From NCBI GenBank assembly GCA_023145575.1, contig JAGLDN010000061.1, positions 1-19,674 of the forward strand: a stretch of 19,674 bases of DNA, written 5' to 3'. Both the position numbers and the translations under genes were made by a program. The stretch comes from Psychromonas sp. GTDB lineage: Bacteria > Pseudomonadota > Gammaproteobacteria > Enterobacterales > Psychromonadaceae. Shown here one piece after another: positions 6,818 to 15,752 of the stretch. How positions within the stretch are numbered: position 1 is the first letter of the stretch; each line of letters opens with the position of its first letter. The notes beneath the pieces are model-generated. The model ran no database searches. It had not been told where the DNA came from and saw nothing but the letters and a program-made list of their open reading frames with translations.

Positions 6818-8752
6818 TTATTTGAAGCTGACACCTATATATCCTGAAAGAGGATCTGTTGCATAACCTCTTGCGTTTTCATAGTCTTTATCGAGCATAT
6901 TTTCAATACGACCCTTCATGCTAAAATGATCTGTAAATTGATAATATGCCGCAAGATTAAAAACTGTATAATCACCTATGTAGGCGTTTGCGTAAGAAGG
7001 AGCAACCCCGATATCTATGCTTTTACCTCTATATGTCATGCCAAAATTAGAAGATAATTTAGTGGTAAGCTTATAGTTTATATTTATACTTGCACTGTGC
7101 TTTGGTCTGCGAAGAAGTTCATTTTTTTGAGCTGTTCCATCCTGACTATCAAGATAAGTATATTGTCCCTTTAAACTAAGATCTTTTAATATTATAGAGG
7201 ATCCGCTCAGTTCAAAACCTTGTGTTTTTTCATTTTGATTCTCATATCTGGCTGGAAAAGTGTTAGGTATGTAAACAATTCTATCATTATACTTTGAATT
7301 AAAATATGTTAAGTCTATATAACTGTTAAATTGAAAAAAATTATATTCAATACCGCTATCCCATCCTTTACTTGTTTCAGAATTTAAAGACATTTGCATT
7401 TGGTTATCTAACTGGCTAAATGTTGGATTTTTTACGCCTGTAGAATAAGTATTGTGCAAACGGATTTGTTTTGTTAGCCAAGCGAAAAAGGTAAATTTAT
7501 AGGTATTAGTGTTATCAAACTCGCTGTTTTGATCATGGCGGATTGATCCATTTATGAATATTTTCTGGCGCCATTGGACGCCATACTCACCGATAATTGC
7601 AACGCTGTTCATTGTTTTTAAATCAGGAGATCCTCCATTCCATGGTTTGTAATTTATGTGCTCAATTTCTTCAACCAAGGTAATGCGATGATGAAAATTA
7701 TTCGTTTGTAGTAAGTAGTCACTTTGAAATTCACCCTGTGTTGTTATACCTTGATTTTGTGTATAAGGATAGAGCAAGGTGTTTTGTGGATCAGTTGTTT
7801 TGCTCTCATTTTTTGAATAAGAAGTGGATAACCTGTTTAGCCAGTGATTATCAAATAAATTAATATGCGCATTGAGTTTAGTGGTCAATTGTTTATTCGT
7901 TACAAATGCATTATTATCTTTGCCTGGCACATAGCTATCTGAGTCAAATTGACTCTTGGCTTCTGTGTCGCGAGCGACGCCATCAAGAGAAAGGATATCA
8001 TTGAATTGATAAGTTACTTTAGTATTAATTAATTGATTTCTATAGCCGTCAGGATCAGGGTCTGACAACGGATCTTTTTTTGAATTTATACCATCAGTAC
8101 TCATATTAGCAAAAGAAACTGAGTAAAGCGCTTGGTTAGCACCGCCATTAACATTAACAAATTGTTTGCCGTAGTGACGTGCACCATACTCTAGGCTTGT
8201 ATTAGGGTGAAAACCTTTTGAACCCTTTTTAGAGGTAATATTAATGACTCCGCCGATAGCATCACTTCCCCACAGTGCACTTTGAGCTCCCCGAATGATT
8301 TCGATACGCTCAATACCGTCAGTAAGTAAATTTGCAAAATCAAAGCCACCTGCCGCATTTGATTTGTTATCCATTCTTATCCCATCAATAACAACGACAG
8401 TATTTTGAGATGATGCACCACGAATAAACACAGAGGTTTGATGCCCGAGTCCACCACTATTTACTACTGACACACCAGGTGCAATTTGTAGGAGATCTGC
8501 GACTGTTTTTGCTTGTGTATTTTTGATATATTTTTCATCAAGTACCGTTATTGCTGTCCCAGTTTGTGTTCGACTTTTATCACCGGTAATTAAGTTTGTA
8601 TAACCCTTGGCAATGGTAATATTCATCCGTTTCGCGGTGTGATGTTCAGGCACGGTTTGTTTCTCTTTATGTTTGGCAAAACTGCTTGCGCTACCTAAGG
8701 CAAAAAAAACAACGGCGAAGGGCGGAAAACGAAAGCGAAGAGATCTAAACAT
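6818..8752 (-). CDS. TonB-dependent outer-membrane receptor, BtuB-like
   Basis: This gated outer-membrane barrel takes up a scarce ligand using TonB energy. The 644-residue product starts with a basic stretch and a hydrophobic signal peptide ending near SSFA (about residue 26). A candidate TonB box NITIA lies at 44-48. The plug domain (about 65-180) has TVADLLQIAPGV, FIRGASS, VVVIDGIRM, IERIEIIRG and SALWGSDAIGGVINI, all typical of BtuB and related receptors. The barrel follows, with LLRRPKHSASI and ENMLDKDYENARGY near the end, again BtuB-like. The last residue is Lys after Phe, whereas many barrels end in an aromatic residue. TAGGG precedes the ATG at 8752. Clustering with a BtuF/C/D-type importer supports cobalamin, but no cobalamin riboswitch box was recognised upstream, so an iron chelate or haem remains possible. 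Confidence 0.92.
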   Translation of the reverse strand: MFRSLRFRFPPFAVVFFALGSASSFAKHKEKQTVPEHHTAKRMNITIAKGYTNLITGDKSRTQTGTAITVLDEKYIKNTQAKTVADLLQIAPGVSVVNSGGLGHQTSVFIRGASSQNTVVVIDGIRMDNKSNAAGGFDFANLLTDGIERIEIIRGAQSALWGSDAIGGVINITSKKGSKGFHPNTSLEYGARHYGKQFVNVNGGANQALYSVSFANMSTDGINSKKDPLSDPDPDGYRNQLINTKVTYQFNDILSLDGVARDTEAKSQFDSDSYVPGKDNNAFVTNKQLTTKLNAHINLFDNHWLNRLSTSYSKNESKTTDPQNTLLYPYTQNQGITTQGEFQSDYLLQTNNFHHRITLVEEIEHINYKPWNGGSPDLKTMNSVAIIGEYGVQWRQKIFINGSIRHDQNSEFDNTNTYKFTFFAWLTKQIRLHNTYSTGVKNPTFSQLDNQMQMSLNSETSKGWDSGIEYNFFQFNSYIDLTYFNSKYNDRIVYIPNTFPARYENQNEKTQGFELSGSSIILKDLSLKGQYTYLDSQDGTAQKNELLRRPKHSASININYKLTTKLSSNFGMTYRGKSIDIGVAPSYANAYIGDYTVFNLAAYYQFTDHFSMKGRIENMLDKDYENARGYATDPLSGYIGVSFK

Positions 8753-8881
8753 GTTGTGCCCTAATGATTAAATATTTCAATAGCTGGATTTAAAATTCGA
8801 TAATCAACAAACAATTAAAAAATAACATATTGTGATGATTAATTAAACTTAGGTTATATCTGCGATCAATATTAATGTGGG

Positions 8882-8916
8882 GAGTATATACTTATGATGC
8901 TATGAAATATATACTC
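8882..8916. promoter_or_regulatory. Perfect inverted repeat upstream of the receptor operon
   Basis: GAGTATATA at 8882-8890 pairs exactly with TATATACTC at 8908-8916, with 17 bases between. It lies about 130 bases upstream of the receptor start, where an operator could sit. It does not match a Fur box. TATACTCA also occurs at the end of the repeat near 14996 and at 17174, so it may instead mark a repeat edge. Confidence 0.35.
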
Positions 8917-9185
8917 AGCAAGACAAATTGTGCCAATATCGTTGGCATAAAATTACCCTATCGATAATTAACGACGTGGATCATTTCAGACAGACTCAAA
9001 ATAAACACTTTAATTCTTAACTTGTCGTCCTATGTTGAAATTTTATAATGATCCCGATTGCTGTATGTTGTATTGTGCTGTGGGTCAAGGCTCAAAAGCT
9101 ATTGCTGTGTTATTCCCATGTAACGTAAAATTACATTGTCAGGTTTTAGCTCGGACATTAGAGCAAGGTTTAACATGGGGATAAG
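8908..9185 (+). repeat. MITE-like repeat, degenerate copy with a small nested or tandem unit
   Basis: From 8923 (ACAAATTGTGCC) through about 9050 the sequence aligns with the copies at 1142 and 15788, but the central inverted repeat has lost one arm (8993-9017). The right part shares GTCAAGGCTCAAAAGC with the copy at 15945-15965. At 9111-9127 a fresh terminus appears (TTATTCCCATGTAACG), matched by TTTAACATGGGGATAAG at 9169-9185. This gives a 70-bp unit with terminal inverted repeats. It fills most of the divergent gap between the receptor operon and murJ. The remaining 8753-8881 is AT-rich with no recognised element. Confidence 0.5.
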
Positions 9186-9201
9186 CTATATGCAAATCCG
9201 G

Positions 9202-9240
9202 TCAAGACACAAAGTTAGCACAATTTACCTTGCGTCTTGA
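9202..9240. repeat. Inverted repeat in the murJ leader
   Basis: TCAAGAC (9202-9208) pairs with GTCTTGA (9234-9240), with a further CAA/TTG pairing inside after one mismatch. It ends 50 bases before the murJ start. The loop contains AGCACAATTT, the complement of AAATTGTGCT in the repeat core at 15788, so it may be a repeat fragment. Confidence 0.4.
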
Positions 9241-9277
9241 GTTATGATGGATATTCATACCCATTTAACTGTTTGTT

Positions 9278-9285
9278 AAAGGAAG
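9278..9285 (+). promoter_or_regulatory. Ribosome binding site that sets a TTG start for murJ
   Basis: AAAGGAAG lies five bases before the TTG at 9291. The protein read from this TTG aligns with the E. coli MurJ N-terminus. The next ATG (9318) would remove the conserved LLKS lead-in. Confidence 0.7.
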
Positions 9286-9290
9286 ATGTT

Positions 9291-10847
9291 TTGAGTAAAA
9301 AATTATTAAAATCGGGCATGATAGTCAGTTTTATGACACTGATTTCTCGTGTTTTAGGCTTAGTGCGTGATGTTGTTATTGCGAATTTATTAGGCGCAGG
9401 AGCATCAGCAGATTTATTCTTTTTTGCTAATAAAATACCTAATTTTTTAAGGCGTCTTTTTGCAGAAGGCGCGTTCGCACAAGCTTTTGTACCGATTATT
9501 ACTGAATATGAAAAGACTAAATCTCGCAGTGAAGTTAAAAAGTTAATTGCAGCGGCGTCTGGTACATTGGGCACAATTGTGACTGTTGTGACTATTATTG
9601 GCGTACTTGGTTCGAGTATTATCACGGCTTTATTTGGTTTTGGTTGGTTTTTAGCTTGGTATCATGGTGAGGCGGAGGCTTACAAATTTGTTGTTGCTAG
9701 CGACATGTTAAAAATAACATTTCCTTATTTGTGGTTTATTACCTTGACGGCGCTCTCGGGCGCCATTTTAAATTCAATTGGTAAATTTGCAGTGGCTGCA
9801 TTTACGCCCGTTTTTCTCAATGTTTCTATTATCTGTTGTGCATTATTTCTTTCGCCCCATTTAGATCAGCCTCAATTTGGTTTGGCTATTGGTGTTTTGA
9901 TTGGCGGGATCTTGCAATTTGCTTTTCAAATACCTTTTTTACGAAGAGAAGGATTATTAGTAAAGCCAACTTTCAATTGGCACCATGAAGGTGTTGTTAA
10001 AATTAGAACACTGATGATCCCTGCTTTATTTGGCGTTTCTGTTAGCCAAATTAATTTACTGTTTGATACCTTGATTGCGAGTTTTTTAAAAACTGGCTCA
10101 ATTAGTTGGCTTTACTATTCAGAGCGGCTTTTAGAGTTTCCCTTAGGCTTGTTTGGCATTGCGATTGCGACGGTCATTCTGCCAAGCTTATCAGCCGCTC
10201 ATGTTCAAAAGTCAGGTGATAACTTTGCAAAAACGCTTGACTGGGGGATCAGGATTGTGGTGGTTTTAGGTTTTCCCGCCATGTTGGGATTAATTTTCTT
10301 AGCCGAGCCCTTATTACGCGCGTTATTTATGCGCGGAGAATTTGATATGCAAGATGTATCGAGCGCAGCGGTGAGTCTATGGGCATTGGGTAGTGGTTTA
10401 TTGAGCTTTATGATGGTGAAGGTATTGGCACCAGGCTATTACTCTCGGCAAGATACTAAGACCCCAGTTAAATTTGGTATTATTGCTATGCTGTCAAATA
10501 TGCTACTTAATTTAATATTGGTTTTTCCTTACGGATATGTCGGATTGGCCATCGCGACGTCGATATCAGCGACGCTCAATGCATCATTATTGTGGTTTGG
10601 TCTTTATAAACGAGGTGTTTATAAAAGCCAAAAAAATACACGTTCAGTGTTATTACGGATTGTCATTGCGGGAGTCATCATGGGCGTAGCTTTGTTTGTT
10701 TATACGCCAGACTTGACGGTTTGGATACAACTTTCATTATATCATGCGGTGCTAAAATTGATAAAAATTATTGTTGGTGCTGTGGTTGTTTATTTTATAG
10801 TGCTTGCTGTGACAGGCGTTAGATTGAGTCATTTTAAAGTGTCATAG
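9291..10847 (+). CDS. murJ: Lipid II flippase MurJ
   Basis: MurJ moves lipid II across the inner membrane for peptidoglycan synthesis. The 518-residue product (E. coli: 511) is a MOP-superfamily protein with about 14 membrane helices. Key family residues are in place: Arg20 and Arg26 in SRVLGLVRD, Asp41 in ASADLFF, and Arg54-Arg55 in NFLRRLFAEGAFAQAFVP. These correspond to E. coli Arg18, Arg24, Asp39 and Arg52-Arg53, which are needed for function. SERLLEFPLGLFGIAIATVILPSLS in the middle is also characteristic (split here: SERLLEFPLGLFG, then IAIATVILP). I read a TTG start at 9291, supported by AAAGGAAG; a longer frame from 9237 lacks a ribosome site. The upstream 300 bases are repeat-derived, so the promoter may sit in or next to a mobile element. 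ribF follows after 119 bases. Confidence 0.96.
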   Translation: MSKKLLKSGMIVSFMTLISRVLGLVRDVVIANLLGAGASADLFFFANKIPNFLRRLFAEGAFAQAFVPIITEYEKTKSRSEVKKLIAAASGTLGTIVTVVTIIGVLGSSIITALFGFGWFLAWYHGEAEAYKFVVASDMLKITFPYLWFITLTALSGAILNSIGKFAVAAFTPVFLNVSIICCALFLSPHLDQPQFGLAIGVLIGGILQFAFQIPFLRREGLLVKPTFNWHHEGVVKIRTLMIPALFGVSVSQINLLFDTLIASFLKTGSISWLYYSERLLEFPLGLFGIAIATVILPSLSAAHVQKSGDNFAKTLDWGIRIVVVLGFPAMLGLIFLAEPLLRALFMRGEFDMQDVSSAAVSLWALGSGLLSFMMVKVLAPGYYSRQDTKTPVKFGIIAMLSNMLLNLILVFPYGYVGLAIATSISATLNASLLWFGLYKRGVYKSQKNTRSVLLRIVIAGVIMGVALFVYTPDLTVWIQLSLYHAVLKLIKIIVGAVVVYFIVLAVTGVRLSHFKVS

Positions 10848-10905
10848 GATCCTTATGAGCAAGCTTATTTGTTTTCAAATATCTTAAAAATATATTATTT
10901 AGGCT

Positions 10906-10933
10906 TTAGCATTTTAACTAAAAATAGTATACT
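10906..10933 (+). promoter_or_regulatory. Candidate sigma-70 promoter for ribF-ileS
   Basis: TTAGCA (10906-10911) and TATACT (10928-10933) are separated by 16 bases and end 33 bases before the ribF start. The -35 matches the consensus at four of six positions and the -10 at five of six. Confidence 0.45.
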
Positions 10934-10966
10934 TATCACTTTTAAACGAGTTAAATAAAATTAATA

Positions 10967-11896
10967 ATGGAATTAATTCGCGGTATTCATAATTTAAGAG
11001 CAGAGCATAAAGGTTGTGTTTTAAGCATTGGCAACTTTGATGGTGTTCATTTAGGCCATCAATTAGTCCTTTCGCGTTTATCACTTCAAGCTAAGCGTAT
11101 GAATTTGCCATCAACAGTGTTGATTTTTGAGCCTCAGCCCGCTGAGTTATTTAGAGGGTTGCAAGCACCAGCCAGGCTATGTCGTTTACGCGATAAATAT
11201 ATTCAACTTAAAAAATTTAGGTTAGATCGCCTAGTTTGTCTTTCTTTTTCTCCTAAATTTGCCAGTCTGAGCGCGGATGAATTTGTTCACTCACTATTGA
11301 TCAATCAACTTGGGGTTAAATTTTTAGTGGTAGGTGATGATTTTCGCTTTGGTTATAAACGCCGAGGCGATTTTCAACTGCTACAGCAATCAGGCAAGCA
11401 ATTTGGTTTTGAGGTCATCGATACTCAAAGCTTTACCTATGGCAATACCCGTGTAAGCAGTTCGCGGATCCGCGATGCGCTATCAATTGGCGATCTTGAC
11501 AAAGTAAGTTTAATGTTAGGACGAAAATTTAGTGTATCAGGTCGCGTTTGCCACGGTAAAAAACTTGGTAGAACGCTCGGTGTGCCAACCGCTAACGTGT
11601 TACTAGGGCGTCAAGTGTCGCCAGTTTTTGGCGTATTTTTGGTCTCTGTAGTGTTTGGAAATATAATTTATTATGGGGTCGCGAATATCGGTAATAGTCC
11701 CACGGTAAACAATAAAAAACAATCGCAATTGGAGGTGCATATTTTTGATTTCGATAGAAATGTATACGGAAAGCAAATAGAAGTCACCTTAGAAAAAAAA
11801 TTACGAGAAGAAGTGCATTTTGAATCGATTGATCAATTGAAAACTCAGATAGAAAAAGATATAAAAGAAGCTAAGAAAATAATATTAAATTTTTAA
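10967..11896 (+). CDS. ribF: Bifunctional riboflavin kinase / FAD synthetase
   Basis: RibF phosphorylates riboflavin to FMN and then adenylates it to FAD in the cytoplasm. The 309-residue product has the usual two domains. The N-terminal adenylyltransferase carries SIGNFDGVHLGHQ (20-32, the nucleotide-binding HxGH-like motif) and VGDDFRFGYKRRGD, followed by VSSSRIRDAL. The C-terminal flavokinase (from about 180) has GRVCHGKKLGRTLGVPTAN, then YYGVANIGNSPT and the LEVHIFDFD strand. Length matches E. coli (313). No strong ribosome site precedes the ATG. ileS begins 27 bases after the stop, and ribF-ileS adjacency is conserved in many proteobacteria. Confidence 0.96.
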   Translation: MELIRGIHNLRAEHKGCVLSIGNFDGVHLGHQLVLSRLSLQAKRMNLPSTVLIFEPQPAELFRGLQAPARLCRLRDKYIQLKKFRLDRLVCLSFSPKFASLSADEFVHSLLINQLGVKFLVVGDDFRFGYKRRGDFQLLQQSGKQFGFEVIDTQSFTYGNTRVSSSRIRDALSIGDLDKVSLMLGRKFSVSGRVCHGKKLGRTLGVPTANVLLGRQVSPVFGVFLVSVVFGNIIYYGVANIGNSPTVNNKKQSQLEVHIFDFDRNVYGKQIEVTLEKKLREEVHFESIDQLKTQIEKDIKEAKKIILNF

Positions 11897-11923
11897 TGAA
11901 TTAGTTAACACGGAAAAATAATA

Positions 11924-14758
11924 ATGAGTGACTATAAAAGTACATTAAATCTACCAAAAACAGATTTCCCGATGCGTGCAAATCTTGCAAATCGTGAGCC
12001 TAATATGCTTAAAAATTGGTATAAAAATGCACTGTACACAAAGATACGCACGGCAAAAAAAGGAAAAAAAGCATTTGTTTTGCATGACGGACCGCCATAT
12101 GCAAATGGTGATATTCATATTGGCCACTCAGTGAATAAAATTTTAAAAGATATTATTATTAAATCAAAAACATTATCCGATTTTGATGCGCCTTATGTGC
12201 CTGGGTGGGATTGTCATGGTTTGCCAATTGAATTGAAAGTTGAGCAAAAACATGGCAAGCCAGGTAAAAAATTAACCCATGCTCAGTTTCGGGTGAAATG
12301 TCGTGATTATGCAGCACGCCAAGTTGAAGGGCAACGTAAAGATTTTATTCGTTTAGGCGTGTTAGGCGAGTGGGATAAACCTTACCTAACAATGAATTTT
12401 GATACTCAAGCAAACATTGTGCGAGGCTTGGCTAAAATTATTAAAAATGGGCATTTTGAGAAAGGATCAAAACCCGTTCATTGGTGTACAGATTGTAGGT
12501 CGGCCCTTGCTGAAGCGGAAGTTGAATATGAAGATAAAAAATCACCTGCAATCGATGTGGTTTTTACCGCGGTAAATGCAGGTACGCTGATTAACTGTTT
12601 TAACTTACAAAGTGATGACTTAGGTCATGGCGATATTTGTGCGGTGATTTGGACAACAACACCGTGGACATTACCCGCTAACCGCGCGATTGCCGTTGCG
12701 GCTAAGGTTGAATATTCCCTGATTCAAGCGGGTTCTCGTCGTTTAATTATAGCAACTGATTTAGTCGCTGGTGCAATGGCGCGTTATGAGATCAACGATG
12801 CGAAAACATTGGCAATTTGCAGTGGTTTAGATCTTGAAAAACAAATGTTTAATCATCCATTTTTAAAAATTGAAGTGCCAATAATAATCGCGGATCATGT
12901 CACTATCGACGTGGGTACAGGCTGTGTACATACGGCGCCTGGACATGGGCAAGATGATTATGCAGTGGGTTTAAAATATGATTTAGAAGTGGCAAATCCT
13001 GTTGCGGATAATGGTGTATTTTGCGAAGATACTAAATATTTTGCAGGGTTACATGTATTTAAAGCAAACGATCGCGTACTTGAAGTACTTGAAGATCATA
13101 ATGCGCTTTTATATCATATTTCGCTGAAACACAGTTACCCACATTGCTGGCGTCATAAAACCCCGATTATTTTTAGGGCAACACCTCAATGGTTTATTTC
13201 AATGGAGCAAAATGGTTTACGTGATGAGGCGCTAGATGGTATTACAAGGGTTAAATGGATACCATGTTGGGGGCAGCAGCGCATTCAAAAAATGGTTGAA
13301 AATCGTCCAGATTGGTGCGTATCACGTCAGCGTACATGGGGCGTGCCTATTACGTTATTTGTCCACAAAGAAACCGAGGAGTTGCATGAAAATAGTATTG
13401 ATATGATAGAGATTATTGCATGCAAAATTGAAAAAGAAGGGATTCAAGCGTGGTGGGATTTAGCGCCAGATAGCTTACTGGGAACTGAAGCTACTCAATT
13501 TCGTAAAGTAACCGATACGTTAGATGTTTGGTTTGATTCAGGTACAACGCATTCGTCAGTCATTAATGCGCGCCCTGAATATACAAGGAGCGATGGCAGA
13601 CAAGCTGAAGCCGATCTCTATCTTGAGGGGTCAGATCAACACCGTGGTTGGTTTCAATCGTCATTAATGACGAGTATGGCAATGTATCATAAAGCTCCCT
13701 ATAAGCAAGTGCTAACGCATGGTTTTGTGGTCGACGGAAACGGAAAAAAGATGTCTAAATCATTAGGTAATGTAATGTCACCGCAAAAAGTGATGAATAA
13801 CCTAGGTGCTGATGTTTTGCGTTTATGGGTGGCCTCAAACGATTACACGGGAGAAATGACAGTTTCAGATGAAATCTTAAAGCGAAGCGCAGATAACTAT
13901 CGGCGAATTCGTAATACTGCACGTTTCTTATTAGCAAACTTAAATGAGTTTGATCCTGCAACAGATATGGTAGCTAATGAAGACATGATAGCGCTAGATC
14001 GCTGGATTGTAGCCAAAGCCGATCTTCTGCAAACCGACATTTTAAATGCATATGAGGAGTATAATTTACATGGTGTGCATCAAGGACTGACTAACTTTTG
14101 TTCAATTGAATTAGGAAGTTTCTACCTTGATATTATTAAAGATCGCCAGTATACCTCAAAATCAGATGGGCTTGCACGTCGTAGTTGTCAAACTGCAATG
14201 TATTATTTAATTGAAGCGATAGTGCGTTGGATGGCACCTATTTTAAGCTTTACTGCGGATGAAATTTGGGGTCGTATACCAGGATCGCGCAGTGAATTTG
14301 TGTTTACTGAAACTTGGTATGATGGGCTATTTTCACCGACTGAAAATGAATTATTGAGTAGCGCATTATGGGATCAATTAATTCTAGTACGTGCTGAGGT
14401 TAATAAAGCATTAGAGCTTTCACGTAAAGCTAGGGTCATTGGTGGTGGCCTTGAAGCAGAAGTTATTTTATTTGCATCGGAGGAATTAGCGAGTCTTTTA
14501 AGATTACTAAAAGATGAATTACGGTTTGTACTTATTACCTCAAAAACGACGGTCAAAACAATGTCTGAGGCATCAAATGATGCGGTTGTCACAGATGTTC
14601 CAGGATTGTCTGTGCTGATTAAAAAAAGCATTTCTTCGAAATGTGACCGTTGCTGGCATCACAATGACACGGTTGGTACAAATGATACACATCCTTTGTT
14701 ATGTGATCGTTGTATTATCAATATTGAAGGAGAGGGCGAAGTAAGACATTTTGCTTAA
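11924..14758 (+). CDS. ileS: Isoleucyl-tRNA synthetase
   Basis: IleS charges tRNA-Ile with isoleucine and edits mischarged valine. The 944-residue product matches the bacterial type (E. coli 938). HIGH is at 65-68 within PPYANGDIHIGHS. The CP1 editing domain shows WTTTPWTLPANRA and VHTAPGHGQDDY. KMSKS is at 609-613. The C-terminus has a zinc site made of Cys907, Cys910, Cys927 and Cys930 (CDRC and CDRC), as in E. coli. GGAA lies upstream of the ATG. It probably shares a transcript with ribF. In E. coli lspA follows ileS directly, whereas here 471 bases containing an inverted repeat copy intervene. A weak AT-rich hairpin (TTTAAAT/ATTTAAA at 14876-14897) follows the gene but has no T-run. Confidence 0.98.
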   Translation: MSDYKSTLNLPKTDFPMRANLANREPNMLKNWYKNALYTKIRTAKKGKKAFVLHDGPPYANGDIHIGHSVNKILKDIIIKSKTLSDFDAPYVPGWDCHGLPIELKVEQKHGKPGKKLTHAQFRVKCRDYAARQVEGQRKDFIRLGVLGEWDKPYLTMNFDTQANIVRGLAKIIKNGHFEKGSKPVHWCTDCRSALAEAEVEYEDKKSPAIDVVFTAVNAGTLINCFNLQSDDLGHGDICAVIWTTTPWTLPANRAIAVAAKVEYSLIQAGSRRLIIATDLVAGAMARYEINDAKTLAICSGLDLEKQMFNHPFLKIEVPIIIADHVTIDVGTGCVHTAPGHGQDDYAVGLKYDLEVANPVADNGVFCEDTKYFAGLHVFKANDRVLEVLEDHNALLYHISLKHSYPHCWRHKTPIIFRATPQWFISMEQNGLRDEALDGITRVKWIPCWGQQRIQKMVENRPDWCVSRQRTWGVPITLFVHKETEELHENSIDMIEIIACKIEKEGIQAWWDLAPDSLLGTEATQFRKVTDTLDVWFDSGTTHSSVINARPEYTRSDGRQAEADLYLEGSDQHRGWFQSSLMTSMAMYHKAPYKQVLTHGFVVDGNGKKMSKSLGNVMSPQKVMNNLGADVLRLWVASNDYTGEMTVSDEILKRSADNYRRIRNTARFLLANLNEFDPATDMVANEDMIALDRWIVAKADLLQTDILNAYEEYNLHGVHQGLTNFCSIELGSFYLDIIKDRQYTSKSDGLARRSCQTAMYYLIEAIVRWMAPILSFTADEIWGRIPGSRSEFVFTETWYDGLFSPTENELLSSALWDQLILVRAEVNKALELSRKARVIGGGLEAEVILFASEELASLLRLLKDELRFVLITSKTTVKTMSEASNDAVVTDVPGLSVLIKKSISSKCDRCWHHNDTVGTNDTHPLLCDRCIINIEGEGEVRHFA

Positions 14759-14985
14759 ACGACTGCAATTTGATTAGGGTTAGTTGATCTTTGTAGGTTT
14801 AATTAAAAGTGTCTTTTCATTGTTAATTAATGAGAGAGTAGCTTGGCAGTACTTGAGAAGGGTTAACCATTGAAATTTAAATGTATTTTTATTTAAACTA
14901 CAGGCAAAGGATAGAGTCGCTAATCGTTGAGAGGTCATTTAGCTGCGCCTTGCCTAAGCTGACGAGTAAATAAAGCACTTTGATT

Positions 14986-15011
14986 GGTAACGAGCATATA
15001 CTCATGTTACC
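14986..15011. repeat. Hairpin at the outer edge of the inverted repeat copy
   Basis: GGTAAC (14986-14991) pairs with GTTACC (15006-15011), with GAG/CTC pairing inside after a two-base bulge. It overlaps the far terminus of the repeat upstream of lspA. No T-run follows on either strand, so I do not call it a terminator. Confidence 0.4.
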
Positions 15012-15216
15012 CCAAAATGCATGGTTAACAAGGCTAATTTCCCAATTTGCGTCGTTATAAAATTTAGACCTAGAACGACTCGTTACGAATTAAAGTCTTT
15101 ATTTTAATTCTCCCGTCAAATGGTTAACCTAGTTAATCATCGAGATGGCAATTTTATGTCGAGTAACTCGGTACAATTTGTGTTGCTTGCTTTTCACCTT
15201 TACATGACATGGGTAT
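14996..15216 (-). repeat. MITE-like repeat, inverted copy upstream of lspA
   Basis: Read on the minus strand this copy begins ATACCCATGTCATG (at 15216). It runs through CAAATTGT, ATTAACTAGGTTAACC and the 25-base centre (15086-15110, identical to the copies at 1210 and 15856), then GAGTCGTTCTAGGTC. It ends near TATACTCATGTTACC at 14998-15011. Terminal repeats are therefore visible at both ends, giving about 220 bp. The terminus facing lspA is five bases from its ribosome site. The rest of the ileS-lspA gap (14759-14995) shows no gene. Confidence 0.65.
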
Positions 15217-15229
15217 TTATAGGAACTAA

Positions 15230-15730
15230 ATGAAATATCAACATAAAAAATCTGGATCATCCTGGCTGTGGTTATCAGCAATCGTGATAATTATTGATCA
15301 GCTGAGCAAATATTGGACAGTGCAATCATTAGCCCTTGGTGAGTCCTATGAAGTATTATCCTTTTTTCATTTCACCTATGCGCAAAATTATGGTGCGGCA
15401 TTTAGCTTTTTAGGTAATGCAGGGGGGTGGCAAAGATATTTTTTTACTAGCATTGCACTCATCGTGTCGGTTTATATTGTTTATTTATTACAGCACAATA
15501 GTGAGGATAAATATTGGTCAAATATGGCTTTTTCATTAATACTTGCAGGTGCGCTAGGTAATGTGATTGATCGTATAATTTTTGGGTATGTAATTGATTT
15601 CTTAGATTTTAATCTTGGATTTTATCATTGGCCGATTTTTAATGTTGCTGATAGTTCGATTTGTATTGGTGTTGTAATGTTCATTCTGGATCCATTTTTT
15701 GCAGTTGATGGCGAAAAGGATCCCCACTGA
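15230..15730 (+). CDS. lspA: Lipoprotein signal peptidase (signal peptidase II)
   Basis: LspA is an inner-membrane aspartyl protease that removes the signal peptide from prolipoproteins after lipidation. The 166-residue product has four membrane helices and all the family blocks: IIDQLSKYW, FTYAQNYGAAFSFL, GALGNVIDRI and FNVADSSICIG. The catalytic aspartates are Asp114 and Asp141, at the same positions as in the E. coli enzyme. AGGA lies five bases before the ATG. The gene would normally sit between ileS and fkpB in one transcript. Here it is isolated, with one repeat copy ending five bases before its ribosome site and an oppositely oriented copy starting 22 bases after its stop. It must therefore rely on read-through or on a promoter at or in the repeat. 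Confidence 0.97.
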   Translation: MKYQHKKSGSSWLWLSAIVIIIDQLSKYWTVQSLALGESYEVLSFFHFTYAQNYGAAFSFLGNAGGWQRYFFTSIALIVSVYIVYLLQHNSEDKYWSNMAFSLILAGALGNVIDRIIFGYVIDFLDFNLGFYHWPIFNVADSSICIGVVMFILDPFFAVDGEKDPH

Positions 15731-15752
15731 ATTAAATAATTTTTTCAACCTT

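Noticed and set aside
8753..8990. Cobalamin riboswitch or Fur box upstream of the receptor
   Set aside because: No B12-box-like segment or GATAATGATAATCATTATC-like 19-mer could be seen on the minus strand. A covariance search would be decisive.
9237..9290. Longer murJ start at 9237
   Set aside because: It adds residues absent from MurJ proteins, and its TTG overlaps an inverted repeat with no ribosome site.
13755..14631. Minus-strand reading frames inside ileS
   Set aside because: They lie opposite conserved IleS coding sequence and show no independent features.
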